A stretch of DNA of 57,926 nt from contig NZ_RIAX01000009.1 of NCBI RefSeq assembly GCF_003719725.1, positions 86,048-143,973 of the forward strand, written 5' to 3'. Shown here piece by piece: positions 1 to 7,753 of this stretch. The notes under the pieces were generated by a model, which worked only from the letters and a program-made list of their open reading frames with translations, did no database searches and was not told the DNA's origin. Positions within the stretch are counted from its first letter, which is position 1. Each line of letters starts with the position of its first letter. The position numbers were made by a program, and so were the translations under genes. Origin of the DNA: Planococcus salinus (GTDB taxonomy: Bacteria > Bacillota > Bacilli > Bacillales_A > Planococcaceae).

Positions 1-55
1 GGGAGTCTCCGCTGTTTTGCTCCATCTCTTTAAATATAATTAATTAGGTTTCAGA

Positions 56-934
56 TCAATTTGATTGCGACTTGATATTTCCCATCAGTTCATCAAGCGT
101 TTTCTGTAAATCTTCTGCAGCTACTTTTACGGCTGTTGTGACTCCATTCGAGTCTTCTTTCACCGCTTCGTAGACATCTTGCTCATGGTAGAGCTCGGTG
201 ATTTTTTTGAACGCTTCCTTGTCTTTGTCTTCAGTACGCACGGCGAACACGCTAATATATGGCCGTGCCGCTTCGCTGTTCGGATCATCATAGATAAGAG
301 CTTCTTCCACCGTCAATCCAGCTTGTCCTGCTATTCCTCCATTAACCAGAGAAGCTGCAACATCAGGCAAGACGCGTGCGGTTTGCTGTGACACCATCGT
401 GTGGAATTCCAATTCTTTCGGATTGCTGATGATATCGTCTGGCGTAGGGTAGATGCCGGCAGCTTCATCTATTTCAATCAACCCTTCCGTTTCCAGCAGT
501 TTTAATCCGCGTCCCAAATTTGCTGGATCATCAGACACACCGATCAGCGAGCCATTAGGAAGTTCGGAAATATCTTGATATTTATCCGAGTAAAGAGCAG
601 TTGGATTAGTAGAAGTGGAACCGATGGGAACAATTCCACTAATGTTGTTTTCCACCATAAAAGGTGCCAGGAAAGCCAAATGCTGAAAATTGTTCATATC
701 GATTTCTTTATTGACCAAAGCATTATTCGGTTGAATATAGTCCGAGAACTCCACCAGTTCAATGTTGATGCCTTCCGCTTCCGCTTTTTCTTTCATAACC
801 TCCCATATGGGGCCGTCCGCTCCTGTCACGCCGATTGTCACTGTTTCCAGCTCTTCTCCTGATGTGCTGTTGCAGGCGGAAAGGAGGATCAATGCAGAAA
901 GTAGTGTTACGAATGATAAAATTGTTTTTTTCAT
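56..934 (-). CDS. metQ: MetQ, methionine-binding lipoprotein of ABC importer
   Basis: Substrate-binding lipoprotein of the MetNPQ methionine importer (NlpA family, 292 aa, a normal length). A lipoprotein signal is visible, with a hydrophobic stretch ending in LLSAC and lipidation expected at Cys21. The mature part carries family hallmarks such as the IGVTGADGPIWE opening and NFQHLAF. It is the last gene of yezD-metN-metP-metQ, 30 nt after metP, and shares the SAM riboswitch upstream of yezD. That riboswitch strongly supports a methionine rather than a generic ligand. D-methionine or methionine sulfoxide uptake is also known for the family. No terminator is visible in the 55 bases left before the window edge. 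Confidence 0.95.
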   Translation of the reverse strand: MKKTILSFVTLLSALILLSACNSTSGEELETVTIGVTGADGPIWEVMKEKAEAEGINIELVEFSDYIQPNNALVNKEIDMNNFQHLAFLAPFMVENNISGIVPIGSTSTNPTALYSDKYQDISELPNGSLIGVSDDPANLGRGLKLLETEGLIEIDEAAGIYPTPDDIISNPKELEFHTMVSQQTARVLPDVAASLVNGGIAGQAGLTVEEALIYDDPNSEAARPYISVFAVRTEDKDKEAFKKITELYHEQDVYEAVKEDSNGVTTAVKVAAEDLQKTLDELMGNIKSQSN

Positions 935-964
935 TTTAATTGCTCCTTTGTTAGATGTTTTTGA

Positions 965-1627
965 TTACCTTCTTAAAACTGCTTTTGACAAAAAGTTCCC
1001 TGTAAATTGTGCGACTTGGACGAGCAGGATCAGGATAACGACCGTGACAACCATCACCGATGTATCAAAACGCTGGTAGCCGTAGGACATCGCCAAATCT
1101 CCCAAACCGCCTCCGCCAACTGTTCCCGCCATTGCGGAAAAGTCGATCAAGCCGACCGTGATGAATGTTAAGCCCATGATCAGCGGTCCCAGTGCTTCGG
1201 GTATCAGGACACCGAAAATGATCTGTACCGGTCTCGCGCCCATCGCCTGCGCCGCTTCAATGATCCCTGGTTCCACTGATACCAGGTTGTTCTCGACAAT
1301 TCGTGCGATGGCAAACGACGCAGCGATCGTCATCGGGAAAACAGCGGCCATCGTGCCGATTGTCGTCCCAACAACTTCCCGCGTCATCGGTGTGATGGCG
1401 ACGAGCAAAATGATGAAAGGGATGGGACGGACAATATTGACGAATAAATTCAAGATGTTGAAAATCAGTTTGTTCTCCAGAATGTTTCCTTCACGTGTCA
1501 CAAAAAAGAGCAGGCCCATCAAAATACCGAATATACTCGAAAAGATCAGTGTCAGAATGACCATCATGATCGTTTCGCCGGTCGCTTCCACGATTCTCGG
1601 CCAAAATGTACTCCACTCAACTCCCAT
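965..1627 (-). CDS. metP: MetP/MetI, methionine ABC transporter permease
   Basis: Inner-membrane permease of the methionine importer (220 aa, usual size). It has about five hydrophobic segments and the cytoplasmic EAA-type coupling loop (EAAQAMGARPVQI, roughly residues 120-135) that contacts the ATPase. Its ATG start overlaps the end of metN by 11 nt, so translational coupling is likely. It would form a homodimer with two MetN subunits and accept methionine from MetQ. The assignment rests on family resemblance plus the operon and the upstream SAM riboswitch. Confidence 0.95.
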   Translation of the reverse strand: MGVEWSTFWPRIVEATGETIMMVILTLIFSSIFGILMGLLFFVTREGNILENKLIFNILNLFVNIVRPIPFIILLVAITPMTREVVGTTIGTMAAVFPMTIAASFAIARIVENNLVSVEPGIIEAAQAMGARPVQIIFGVLIPEALGPLIMGLTFITVGLIDFSAMAGTVGGGGLGDLAMSYGYQRFDTSVMVVTVVILILLVQVAQFTGNFLSKAVLRR

Positions 1628-2642
1628 GGTGTGCCACCTCTCTTACTTCAACAATTTCACTGAGTTCTTTTACCACGTTATCTACCTCACTTTTCTCTCC
1701 ATAAAATTCCACAACCAGACTGCCGAACAATTGGTCCTGCAGTTCATTGATGCTGCCATAGATGATATTGAAGTCGATTTGATGCTTTCTTGTCACGCGG
1801 GACAAAAGCGGTTCGCTGGAAGCCTCTCCTGTGAAGACGACCCGGTAAAGCCGGGCAGCGGGCTTTTCGTGCAGCTTTGCCAAGAGCCGCGGAGATAATT
1901 TGTCATTCAGCACCGAGCTGATGAAACTCTGCGTGGTTTTCGATTGCGGGTTGGAAAAGATGTCGTACACGTTTCCTTCCTCGATCACTTCTCCGTTCTC
2001 CATGACCGCCATCCGGTCACAAATGGTTCGGATGACGTGCATTTCGTGTGTAATGAGCAAAATCGTAATATTGTATTCTTTATTGATTTTTTTCAGCAGA
2101 TTCAGGATTTCACCGGTTGTCTCGGGATCCAATGCGGAAGTGGCTTCGTCGCATATCAGGATATCCGGCGATGTGGCCAGCGCCCTGGCGATGCCCACCC
2201 GCTGCCGCTGCCCGCCTGACAACTGCTCGGGATATTTATCGGCTTTGTCTTCGAGTCCGACGAACTGCAGCAGTTCTTTCACACGGCGGTCGATTTCCTG
2301 CTTATTTGTTCTGGTCAGTTTCAGCGGATAGGCGATATTGCCGGAAACCGTACGGGAATTAAATAAATTAAACGATTGAAAAATCATTCCGATTCTTCTT
2401 CTCAGTTTTCTGAGTTCATCTTTGGAAATGGAAGAGATTTCGAAATCGTTGACGATGACTTTTCCTGAGCTGGGCCGTTCCAACAGGTTGACCAATCGGA
2501 TCAATGTGCTTTTCCCGGCCCCACTGAAACCGACAATGCCGAAAATCTCTCCTTTATTGACGGTTAACGAAACATTTTGAACGGCTTGGACCGTCTTGTC
2601 TCCTGTTCCAAAAACTTTGCTGACTTCTTCAAATTTAATCAC
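1617..2642 (-). CDS. metN: MetN, methionine ABC transporter ATPase
   Basis: ATP-binding subunit of the methionine importer (341 aa). Visible motifs are the Walker A sequence GFSGAGKST near residue 38, the LSGGQ signature, and the Walker B sequence ILICDEATSALD. A C-terminal NIL/ACT-like domain (about residues 265-341) is the part that senses internal methionine in characterised MetN proteins. Translation starts at a GTG with AAGGAGA 8 nt upstream; no in-frame ATG nearby is better placed. It follows yezD, separated by a hairpin that may act as an attenuator or processing site. Confidence 0.95.
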   Translation of the reverse strand: MIKFEEVSKVFGTGDKTVQAVQNVSLTVNKGEIFGIVGFSGAGKSTLIRLVNLLERPSSGKVIVNDFEISSISKDELRKLRRRIGMIFQSFNLFNSRTVSGNIAYPLKLTRTNKQEIDRRVKELLQFVGLEDKADKYPEQLSGGQRQRVGIARALATSPDILICDEATSALDPETTGEILNLLKKINKEYNITILLITHEMHVIRTICDRMAVMENGEVIEEGNVYDIFSNPQSKTTQSFISSVLNDKLSPRLLAKLHEKPAARLYRVVFTGEASSEPLLSRVTRKHQIDFNIIYGSINELQDQLFGSLVVEFYGEKSEVDNVVKELSEIVEVREVAHHGS

Positions 2643-2668
2643 GGCGCTTCTCTCCTTTTTTGCAAACG

Positions 2669-2714
2669 AAAAGGCATCCCTATTCTGTATGGTTCAGAAT
2701 AAAGATGCCTTTAG
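2669..2714 (-). terminator. Hairpin between yezD and metN
   Basis: On the minus strand AAAGGCATC...GATGCCTTTT forms an imperfect stem, with inner TATTCTG/CAGAATA pairing. The T-run is short and interrupted. It could be a partial terminator or processing site that sets yezD and metN levels apart; readthrough is expected because no separate metN promoter stands out. Confidence 0.45.
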
Positions 2715-2752
2715 TTGTCTAATCGGCATGGTATTTGGTTTTGGTGTTTTCT

Positions 2753-2926
2753 TCACTTGGTATCACGCGGAGAGGCGGAACGCTTGGACGGCGCAAACCG
2801 TCTTTTCTCCGTTGCATCAATTTGCATAATTTCACCATTATGTACGCTGATCACCACCGATCCGTACTGCAGGTTTTCCAATGTCGAGACAATATGATCT
2901 ATTTGCGAAGCTTCTATTTTTCCCAT
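2753..2926 (-). CDS. yezD: YezD-like small protein (DUF2292)
   Basis: A 57-aa gene at the head of the methionine operon. It starts at ATG with AAAGGAG 8 nt upstream and reads MGKIEASQIDHIVSTLENLQ at its N-terminus, then YGSVVISVHNGEIMQIDATEK. This matches the DUF2292/YezD pattern of a short helix followed by a beta-hairpin with a QId-TEK-R motif. The function of the family is unknown. From memory, members often sit beside sulfur-assimilation or methionine genes, and here the gene lies directly behind a SAM riboswitch. The C-terminal 12 residues are basic and probably disordered. Recognition is by motif only. Confidence 0.8.
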   Translation of the reverse strand: MGKIEASQIDHIVSTLENLQYGSVVISVHNGEIMQIDATEKRRFAPSKRSASPRDTK

Positions 2927-3020
2927 CCTAGCTTCTCCTTTCCCTTAATGTAGTCAACTTCACAACTTTCACCGGCAGCTTTTGGTCATCCAATCAGCTT
3001 CCGGACATTCCGTTTGGCCA

Positions 3021-3178
3021 AATAAAATGCCCCTCTTCCATAAGAAGAGGGGCATGAACATATGTCATTTGCTCTTCTTATCTTTCAAGCGCATGCGCTT
3101 GCTGGATTTGGCACAGTACTCCATGAGTCTGTTGCCGAAGCTTCAAAGGGCCAGTCCCTCCGCTTCTCTTGATAAGAA
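3021..3178 (-). promoter_or_regulatory. SAM-I (S-box) riboswitch with terminator
   Basis: Reading the minus strand, the leader opens with CTTATCAAGAGAAGCGGAGG, then GGGACTGGCCC, TTTGAAGCTTCGGCAACAG, GTGCCAAATCC, GCAAGCGCATGCGC and a closing GATAAG. These are the conserved P1-P4 blocks of the S-box. It is followed by a strong terminator (stem ATGCCCCTCTTC / GAAGAGGGGCAT, 3027-3055) and T-rich tract. High S-adenosylmethionine is expected to end transcription before yezD-metNPQ. Confidence 0.95.
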
Positions 3179-3204
3179 TGTTTTGCTGTTAAGTTGTAAT
3201 TTAC

Positions 3205-3233
3205 AATTTACATGCTTTTTCCTGTACTGTCAA
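3205..3233 (-). promoter_or_regulatory. SigA-type promoter of the yezD-metNPQ operon
   Basis: On the minus strand a perfect -35 TTGACA (3228-3233) is followed after exactly 17 bp by a -10 TAAATT (3205-3210). The predicted start, near 3197, lies about 20 nt before the S-box, as expected. Confidence 0.8.
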
Positions 3234-3314
3234 TATTATTTTGAATTATTTTTATATTCTTTTTTATGGAGGTGATGGATAAATGTTATCACTTCTGCTG
3301 TCATGTGGACGCAT

Positions 3315-3388
3315 GAGTTCCGACCAATTTGCGTCGAGTTCCGACCTTTCTCGCTTGAATTCCGACCTTCTCCCCTCGAGTTCCGACC
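3315..3388. repeat. 21-bp-phased repeat array 1 (4 units)
   Basis: Four copies of GAGTTCCGACC (one copy GAATTCCGACC) start at 3315, 3336, 3357 and 3378, exactly 21 bp apart, with non-conserved 10-bp spacers. Read on the minus strand the core is GGTCGGAACTC. The array lies between the terminator of the downstream PBP gene and the met operon promoter. Two more arrays with the same core and the same period occur at 9908 and 11042. The function is unknown. Confidence 0.9.
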
Positions 3389-3422
3389 TCGGCAAAACAG
3401 GTCCCTCGCCGCCGTCGTCGCC

Positions 3423-3454
3423 AATAAAAAAGCAGTCCGCCGGAGCGAACTGCC
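3423..3454 (-). terminator. Terminator of the degenerate PBP gene
   Basis: On the minus strand GCAGTTCGC-tcc-GGCGGACTGC is followed by TTTTTTA. It lies about 20 nt after the stop of the PBP gene. The same stem family (AGCGGTTCGCC...GGCGGACCGCT) recurs at 9993 and 11150. Confidence 0.85.
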
Positions 3455-3475
3455 TCTCCTCTATTCTCACTGTTC

Positions 3476-5506
3476 CTACTGCTCAGCTGCCTGAAAGACT
3501 TTTGCCGCGGCCGCTGCTACGTAATCGCTGTTTTGGCCGTCCTGCAGGTCTTCGATCATCATTGCCAGGATGAAGTTCTGGTTTTCGGCGTGATAGGCGA
3601 CGAAATAGCCGTTGTTCTGGCCGCGTTCCAGGGCCATGCCCGATGTGCCGGCAATCGGGATATTGTTCAGGTTCGCCGACTGGGTATGGCCGTGGACGAT
3701 GGCATCGCGCAGGCCGTTGCGGATAGTTTCGGCGTTGTCCGCGCTGATCAGATTTTCTTTCCACACTTGCTGGTCTTCTTCATCAAGGAATAAGGTCGGC
3801 TTGTACATGACGCCGTCCGTCAAAAGCGGTTCATACATGGACGCCAGGTGCAGGATGTTCGTTTTCATCTGCCCTTGGCCGAATGACGTGTCTGCCAGCT
3901 GCCCTTCCGAACCGAGCACACCGTTGCCGGAAATTTGGGACGGGGTCAGTTCGAGTGTGAACGGGATTTCTTCGCCGAAGCCAAATTGCGTCAATCCTTC
4001 CACCAACCCTTCACGCCCGATTTCCATCGCTTGCTGGGCAAAGTAGATATTGTCCGTGTAGACGAGTGCTTTATTTAAATCGATGGGGTTCGGCACGTCG
4101 TCATGCTGGCGCGTTACGCGGTAGCCGGCCCATGATGAATGGCGCTGCCAGGTTTTGCCGTTGATGGTCAAGCCTTCTGCCGGATCGAGCGTTCCCGCTT
4201 CCAAACCGATGGCCGCTGTGATCGGATTGATGGTCGAACCGGGCTCATAGTTTGCCGCAAAGCGGTTGAACATCGGCTCCATCGGATTGTTCGCCAATTC
4301 CCGGAAGCGGCTGCCACTGACGCCCATGACAAATTCGTTCGGGTCATAGCCCGGCTTGCTGATGAGGACCAGCGTCTCGCCGGTTTCCGGGTCGACTGCC
4401 GCAGCGGTTCCCGCGTCATATCGCATGGCGTCATACGTTGATTTCTGCAGATCGGCATCGATGGTCAACGCGATGGTTTCACCCTGGGCCGCTTCATTTT
4501 CCACAGACGTGATCCGTTCGCCGCCTTGCCTTGCTTTTTCGATTTCAATACGGCCGCCCTGCTTGCCGCGCAGCTGGTCTTCCAGCATTTCTTCCAAGCC
4601 TTCCCGGCCAATCAGATCATCGGGGCCATACCCCTGGCCTTCGCGGTTTTCCAGTTGTTCCGCTGTGATCGGCCCGATAAAGCCGGAAATATGAGACAGT
4701 GACGCCCCATACGGGTATTCGCGCATCGTCACTTCTTTCTGCACGGTACCGGGAATGGCAAAAATCCGTTCGAGCTGCTCCGGGTCATTGCCCGTGATCC
4801 GCTCGATCGGCACGTAATGCCCCGGCCGCACCCAGCTTTGGTTAAGCTTATCGTCAATGAATTCCGGTGATACGCCGAGAAGCAGTGCCAGTTCTTCTGT
4901 TTTCGTGAAGTTCGCCGGTACGACGCCGATTTCATAGCCTGTGCCATTGACGGCAATCGGACGTTCGTTGCGGTCGACGATTTCACCGCGCAGCGGATCG
5001 GTCGTTGTGACATGGACCGTGTCGCCTTTTTGAAGTTCCGGCACGATGAACGATGGATCCCAGGCCACGAACCAGTCTTCACTCTCTCCCTGCGTTTCAT
5101 GAAGCAGCGTCAAAGTCTTGTCGAATTCAATCGTCCCGATGACCGTATCCATTTGGATTTGTACGGGAAAGTCGGCCAATTCTGAATCCCAGACGGCGTC
5201 CTCCTCAGGAGCCGTATAGCTGACTTCGACGTTTTTCACTTCCAGCTGGTCATGCAACTGGTTTTGCCAGTCGATGAACGTTTCCGTGCCATACGCGTCT
5301 TTCGACCGCTCATCCAAGTAGCCCTCGAACATGGCGGAAAAATCCGAAGCGTTCCACAGGCTGATGAATTCCTCCAGGCGGTGTTCCGGCGTCTCGTATT
5401 GTTCGAGAACCTGCTCTTCCGGCGCCACTTGCTCTGGTTCTTCCTGGCAGCCCGTCAGGAGGAAAATTAATAAAAGAAAAATTATTCCTGTCATTTTTTT
5501 CTCCAT
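3476..5506 (-). CDS. MecA/PBP3-like lipoprotein with all transpeptidase motifs altered
   Basis: Class B penicillin-binding protein fold, 676 aa. It has a lipoprotein signal (FLLTGC, Cys20), a MecA_N/NTF2-like domain (about 38-150), a PBP dimerisation region (about 165-320) and a transpeptidase domain (about 350-665). It is collinear with the PBP at 7754-9766, but the catalytic signatures differ. SxxK is S424-T-I-N427 (Lys lost), SxN is T484-D-N486 (Ser lost), and KTG is T621-S-G623 (Lys lost). The nucleophile Ser424 remains. The frame is intact, with a good promoter and an AAGGAGG ribosome site, so this is not an obvious pseudogene. A pseudoenzyme scaffold, sensor or beta-lactam decoy role is inference; without the lysines normal acylation is unlikely. 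Confidence 0.85.
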   Translation of the reverse strand: MEKKMTGIIFLLLIFLLTGCQEEPEQVAPEEQVLEQYETPEHRLEEFISLWNASDFSAMFEGYLDERSKDAYGTETFIDWQNQLHDQLEVKNVEVSYTAPEEDAVWDSELADFPVQIQMDTVIGTIEFDKTLTLLHETQGESEDWFVAWDPSFIVPELQKGDTVHVTTTDPLRGEIVDRNERPIAVNGTGYEIGVVPANFTKTEELALLLGVSPEFIDDKLNQSWVRPGHYVPIERITGNDPEQLERIFAIPGTVQKEVTMREYPYGASLSHISGFIGPITAEQLENREGQGYGPDDLIGREGLEEMLEDQLRGKQGGRIEIEKARQGGERITSVENEAAQGETIALTIDADLQKSTYDAMRYDAGTAAAVDPETGETLVLISKPGYDPNEFVMGVSGSRFRELANNPMEPMFNRFAANYEPGSTINPITAAIGLEAGTLDPAEGLTINGKTWQRHSSWAGYRVTRQHDDVPNPIDLNKALVYTDNIYFAQQAMEIGREGLVEGLTQFGFGEEIPFTLELTPSQISGNGVLGSEGQLADTSFGQGQMKTNILHLASMYEPLLTDGVMYKPTLFLDEEDQQVWKENLISADNAETIRNGLRDAIVHGHTQSANLNNIPIAGTSGMALERGQNNGYFVAYHAENQNFILAMMIEDLQDGQNSDYVAAAAAKVFQAAEQ

Positions 5507-5542
5507 CCCACGTCCTCCTTTTCTCTCATTTTATCATTGCAC

Positions 5543-5571
5543 AGAATATTAAGATATCATTTATTTAACAA
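5543..5571 (-). promoter_or_regulatory. Promoter of the degenerate PBP gene
   Basis: Minus-strand -35 TTGTTA (5566-5571), 17-bp spacer, -10 TATTCT (5543-5548), about 36 bp upstream of the ATG and its AAGGAGG site. This suggests the gene is transcribed on its own. Confidence 0.6.
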
Positions 5572-5619
5572 AACCGGGCGCAAGAGTTACGGCTTTTCTG
5601 CTGAGTTACAACCGCCAGC

Positions 5620-5664
5620 AAAGAAAGAAGCCTTTCCCGTTGCCAGGACCGGCTTCTTTCTTTA
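5620..5664 (-). terminator. Terminator after the UPF0060 gene
   Basis: Inverted repeat AAAGAAAGAAGCC / GGCTTCTTTCTTTAA overlaps the stop codon of the UPF0060 gene. Read on the minus strand the 3' arm is T-rich. Confidence 0.7.
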
Positions 5665-5988
5665 ATTTCTCGGCATAAAAAGCATTACCGCAACACCGAG
5701 CAGGCAGATCCCGGCTCCGAGCCAGTCGTAGAAATCAGGGGTTTTGCGGTCAATTCCCCATCCCCAGAGGACGGAAAGGATGATAAAAACACCGCCGTAC
5801 GCGGCATAGACCCTGCCAAACGACGGAAACAGCTGCAGTGTGGCGATGACGCCGTACAGCGCCAGCATGACACCTCCGACCAGTCCCCAGTAATACGGTT
5901 TGCTTTCGCGGAGCCACAGCCAGATCAGGTAACCGCCGCCGATTTCTGCCAAGCCTGCGATGACGAATAAACTGATTGCATACAGCAT
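5662..5988 (-). CDS. UPF0060 (YnfA-like) small membrane protein
   Basis: 108-aa protein of four hydrophobic helices. Family hallmarks are [17 protein letters not shown] near the N-terminus, YGVIATLQ, the [11 protein letters not shown] block, and a C-terminal [13 protein letters not shown] helix. YnfA-type proteins resemble small multidrug resistance transporters but their physiological role is poorly defined. I start it at the ATG at 5988, because the GAGGTGG ribosome site sits 5-6 nt before it. An upstream in-frame GTG (5997) is part of that site. It is a single gene with its own terminator. Confidence 0.88.
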   Translation of the reverse strand: MLYAISLFVIAGLAEIGGGYLIWLWLRESKPYYWGLVGGVMLALYGVIATLQLFPSFGRVYAAYGGVFIILSVLWGWGIDRKTPDFYDWLGAGICLLGVAVMLFMPRN

Positions 5989-6079
5989 GGAAACCACCTC
6001 TTCAGAAAATCTCTCATTTTAATATGTAACCTTCCATCATCCAGTGTAACAGGAACCGTTGATGTTCGGACGCTAACCG

Positions 6080-6117
6080 AAAAAAGCACCGCTTCCCAGT
6101 TCCGGGAAACGATGCTT
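6080..6117 (-). terminator. Terminator after the BCCT transporter
   Basis: Minus strand AGCATCGTTTCCC / GGGAAGCGGTGCT with a loop of about six bases, followed by TTTTTTC, 14 nt past the stop codon. Confidence 0.8.
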
Positions 6118-6130
6118 GCCACTGATTTTA

Positions 6131-7621
6131 TTATTTTCGCCGCACAGGCATTTCCGTCTGGATGTCTTTCAGAAACGATATGCCCATCAGAATAATGACG
6201 AGGGCAAAAGGCAGCGCTGCGATGATCAGCATGTTCTGCAACCCTTGCGTCCCGCCGAAATAAACGACAACGGCAGCGACCGATGACTGAATCAGTCCCC
6301 ACGTGATTTTCACGGAGTTGGACGGGTTCAATGTGCCATTTGTACTCAGCATGCCGAGCACGAACGTCGCCGAGTCGGCTGATGTGATAAAGAAAATGGC
6401 GATAACGAAAATGGTCAGAATCGACATGAATGTGCCGAGCGGATATTCCGCCAATACGCCGAACGTCGATGTTTCCAGTGTAAAGGTGGAAATTGTGGCT
6501 GTACCGAGCTGTTCGAGCTGCAGTGCCGAGACGCCGAACACCGAGAAAAAGATGAAGCAGACGAGTGACGGCAGCAGCAGCACGCTGAACATGAATTCTT
6601 TCACGGTCCGCCCTTTGGAAACGCGGGCGATGAAGATGCCGACAAACGGTGCCCAGGAAATCCACCAGGCCCAGTAGAAAATGGTCCAGGCGTTGATCCA
6701 GCTCCGGTTGTCTTCATTCATCGGCGCCAGCCGCAGACTCATCCGGAAAAAGTCCGTGATATAAACACCGAGTGTGTGCGTGAACATATTGACGATATAC
6801 ATCGTCGGCCCGACGATAAACAACAGGATCAATAATACAGCGGCCAACCCCATGTTAATGTTACTCAGATATTTGATGCCCCTCCCGATTCCGGACCAGG
6901 CCGACCAGATGAATAATGCTGTGGCAACGGTCAGCACAATCAACTGGACCATAAAATTATTCGGCGTACCAAACAGGAATGACAGTCCGCCGGTAATTTG
7001 TGCGGAACCGAAGCCGAGCGTCGCCGCGACGCCGACCACTGTGGCAAATACCGCCAGCACGTCGATTGCTTTGCCAAGCGGACCTTTCATGAGTTTGTGG
7101 CCGAACAACGGCGTCAATGTGGCACTGATAAGACCCGGCGTGCCACGGTGGAATTTAAAATAAGCCAACACCAGTCCGACGATGCCGTAAATCGCCCAGG
7201 CATGGATTCCCCAATGGAAAAAAGAATACTTCAGCGCATCCTGCACTGCCTGATTGCTTCCTTCTTCAGCCAACGGACTGCTGGTGAAGGCGTGGGAAAT
7301 TGGTTCTGCGGTCGTCCAGAAAACCAGTCCCATCCCCATTCCAGCACTGAACAGCATGGCAAACCATGACAGCCGGCTGAACTCGGGAACGTCGTCTTTT
7401 TTCCCCAGTTTCACATTGCCGAAGCGGGAGAACATCATGTACACACAGAAAACCAGAATCGCAATGACCAGCAGCAGATAAAACCAGCCAAACCTGGCTG
7501 TGAGGTTGCCTGTAACGGTCGATGTAAAGGATTCCAGATTTTCCGGAGCAATCGCGCCCCATAGAACGACAATGATTGAAATCGCAATTGCATACCAAAA
7601 TACTTGTGTGGCTTTGTTCAT
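6131..7621 (-). CDS. BCCT-family betaine/choline/carnitine transporter
   Basis: 496-aa integral membrane protein with about 12 hydrophobic segments and short termini, a typical OpuD/BCCT length. Diagnostic blocks are SAGMGMGLVFWTTAEP (the glycine-rich substrate region of TM3) and TIFYWAWWISWAPFVGIF (the conserved tryptophan box of TM8), followed by the RVSKGRT helix. The family imports glycine betaine or related trimethylammonium osmolytes, driven by sodium or proton gradients. Because the C-terminal tail is short, osmotic sensing like that of C. glutamicum BetP is not evident. GAGAGGTG precedes the ATG. It is monocistronic with a terminator. Confidence 0.92.
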   Translation of the reverse strand: MNKATQVFWYAIAISIIVVLWGAIAPENLESFTSTVTGNLTARFGWFYLLLVIAILVFCVYMMFSRFGNVKLGKKDDVPEFSRLSWFAMLFSAGMGMGLVFWTTAEPISHAFTSSPLAEEGSNQAVQDALKYSFFHWGIHAWAIYGIVGLVLAYFKFHRGTPGLISATLTPLFGHKLMKGPLGKAIDVLAVFATVVGVAATLGFGSAQITGGLSFLFGTPNNFMVQLIVLTVATALFIWSAWSGIGRGIKYLSNINMGLAAVLLILLFIVGPTMYIVNMFTHTLGVYITDFFRMSLRLAPMNEDNRSWINAWTIFYWAWWISWAPFVGIFIARVSKGRTVKEFMFSVLLLPSLVCFIFFSVFGVSALQLEQLGTATISTFTLETSTFGVLAEYPLGTFMSILTIFVIAIFFITSADSATFVLGMLSTNGTLNPSNSVKITWGLIQSSVAAVVVYFGGTQGLQNMLIIAALPFALVIILMGISFLKDIQTEMPVRRK

Positions 7622-7708
7622 ATTACACCTCTCATATGGATTAGTTCGAGTTTAATTTCTATTTAACTTTGTCTATACTACCATATTCTCAGCGTATGTC
7701 TATTGACA

Positions 7709-7742
7709 AAAAATGGGCAGGCGTTCTGTCAGCCGCCTGCCC
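7709..7742 (-). terminator. Terminator of the active PBP gene
   Basis: Minus strand GGGCAGGCG / CGCCTGCCC stem, followed by ATTTTTTG, 12 nt past the stop codon. Confidence 0.9.
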
Positions 7743-7753
7743 GTTCTGTCCAT

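Noticed and set aside
1158..1898. Plus-strand 246-codon frame
   Set aside because: Antisense to metP and metN with no ribosome site or family match.
3236..3470. Minus-strand frames of 62 and 68 codons with GRNS-type repeats
   Set aside because: They are the 21-bp array read in frame, have no ribosome site, and overlap the PBP terminator.
3283..3573. Plus-strand frames of 96 and 63 codons with EFRP repeats
   Set aside because: By-product of the array period; they run into the antisense of the PBP gene.
5925..6665. Minus-strand 246-codon frame overlapping the BCCT gene
   Set aside because: Alternate frame of the transporter, with low-complexity His/Arg composition.
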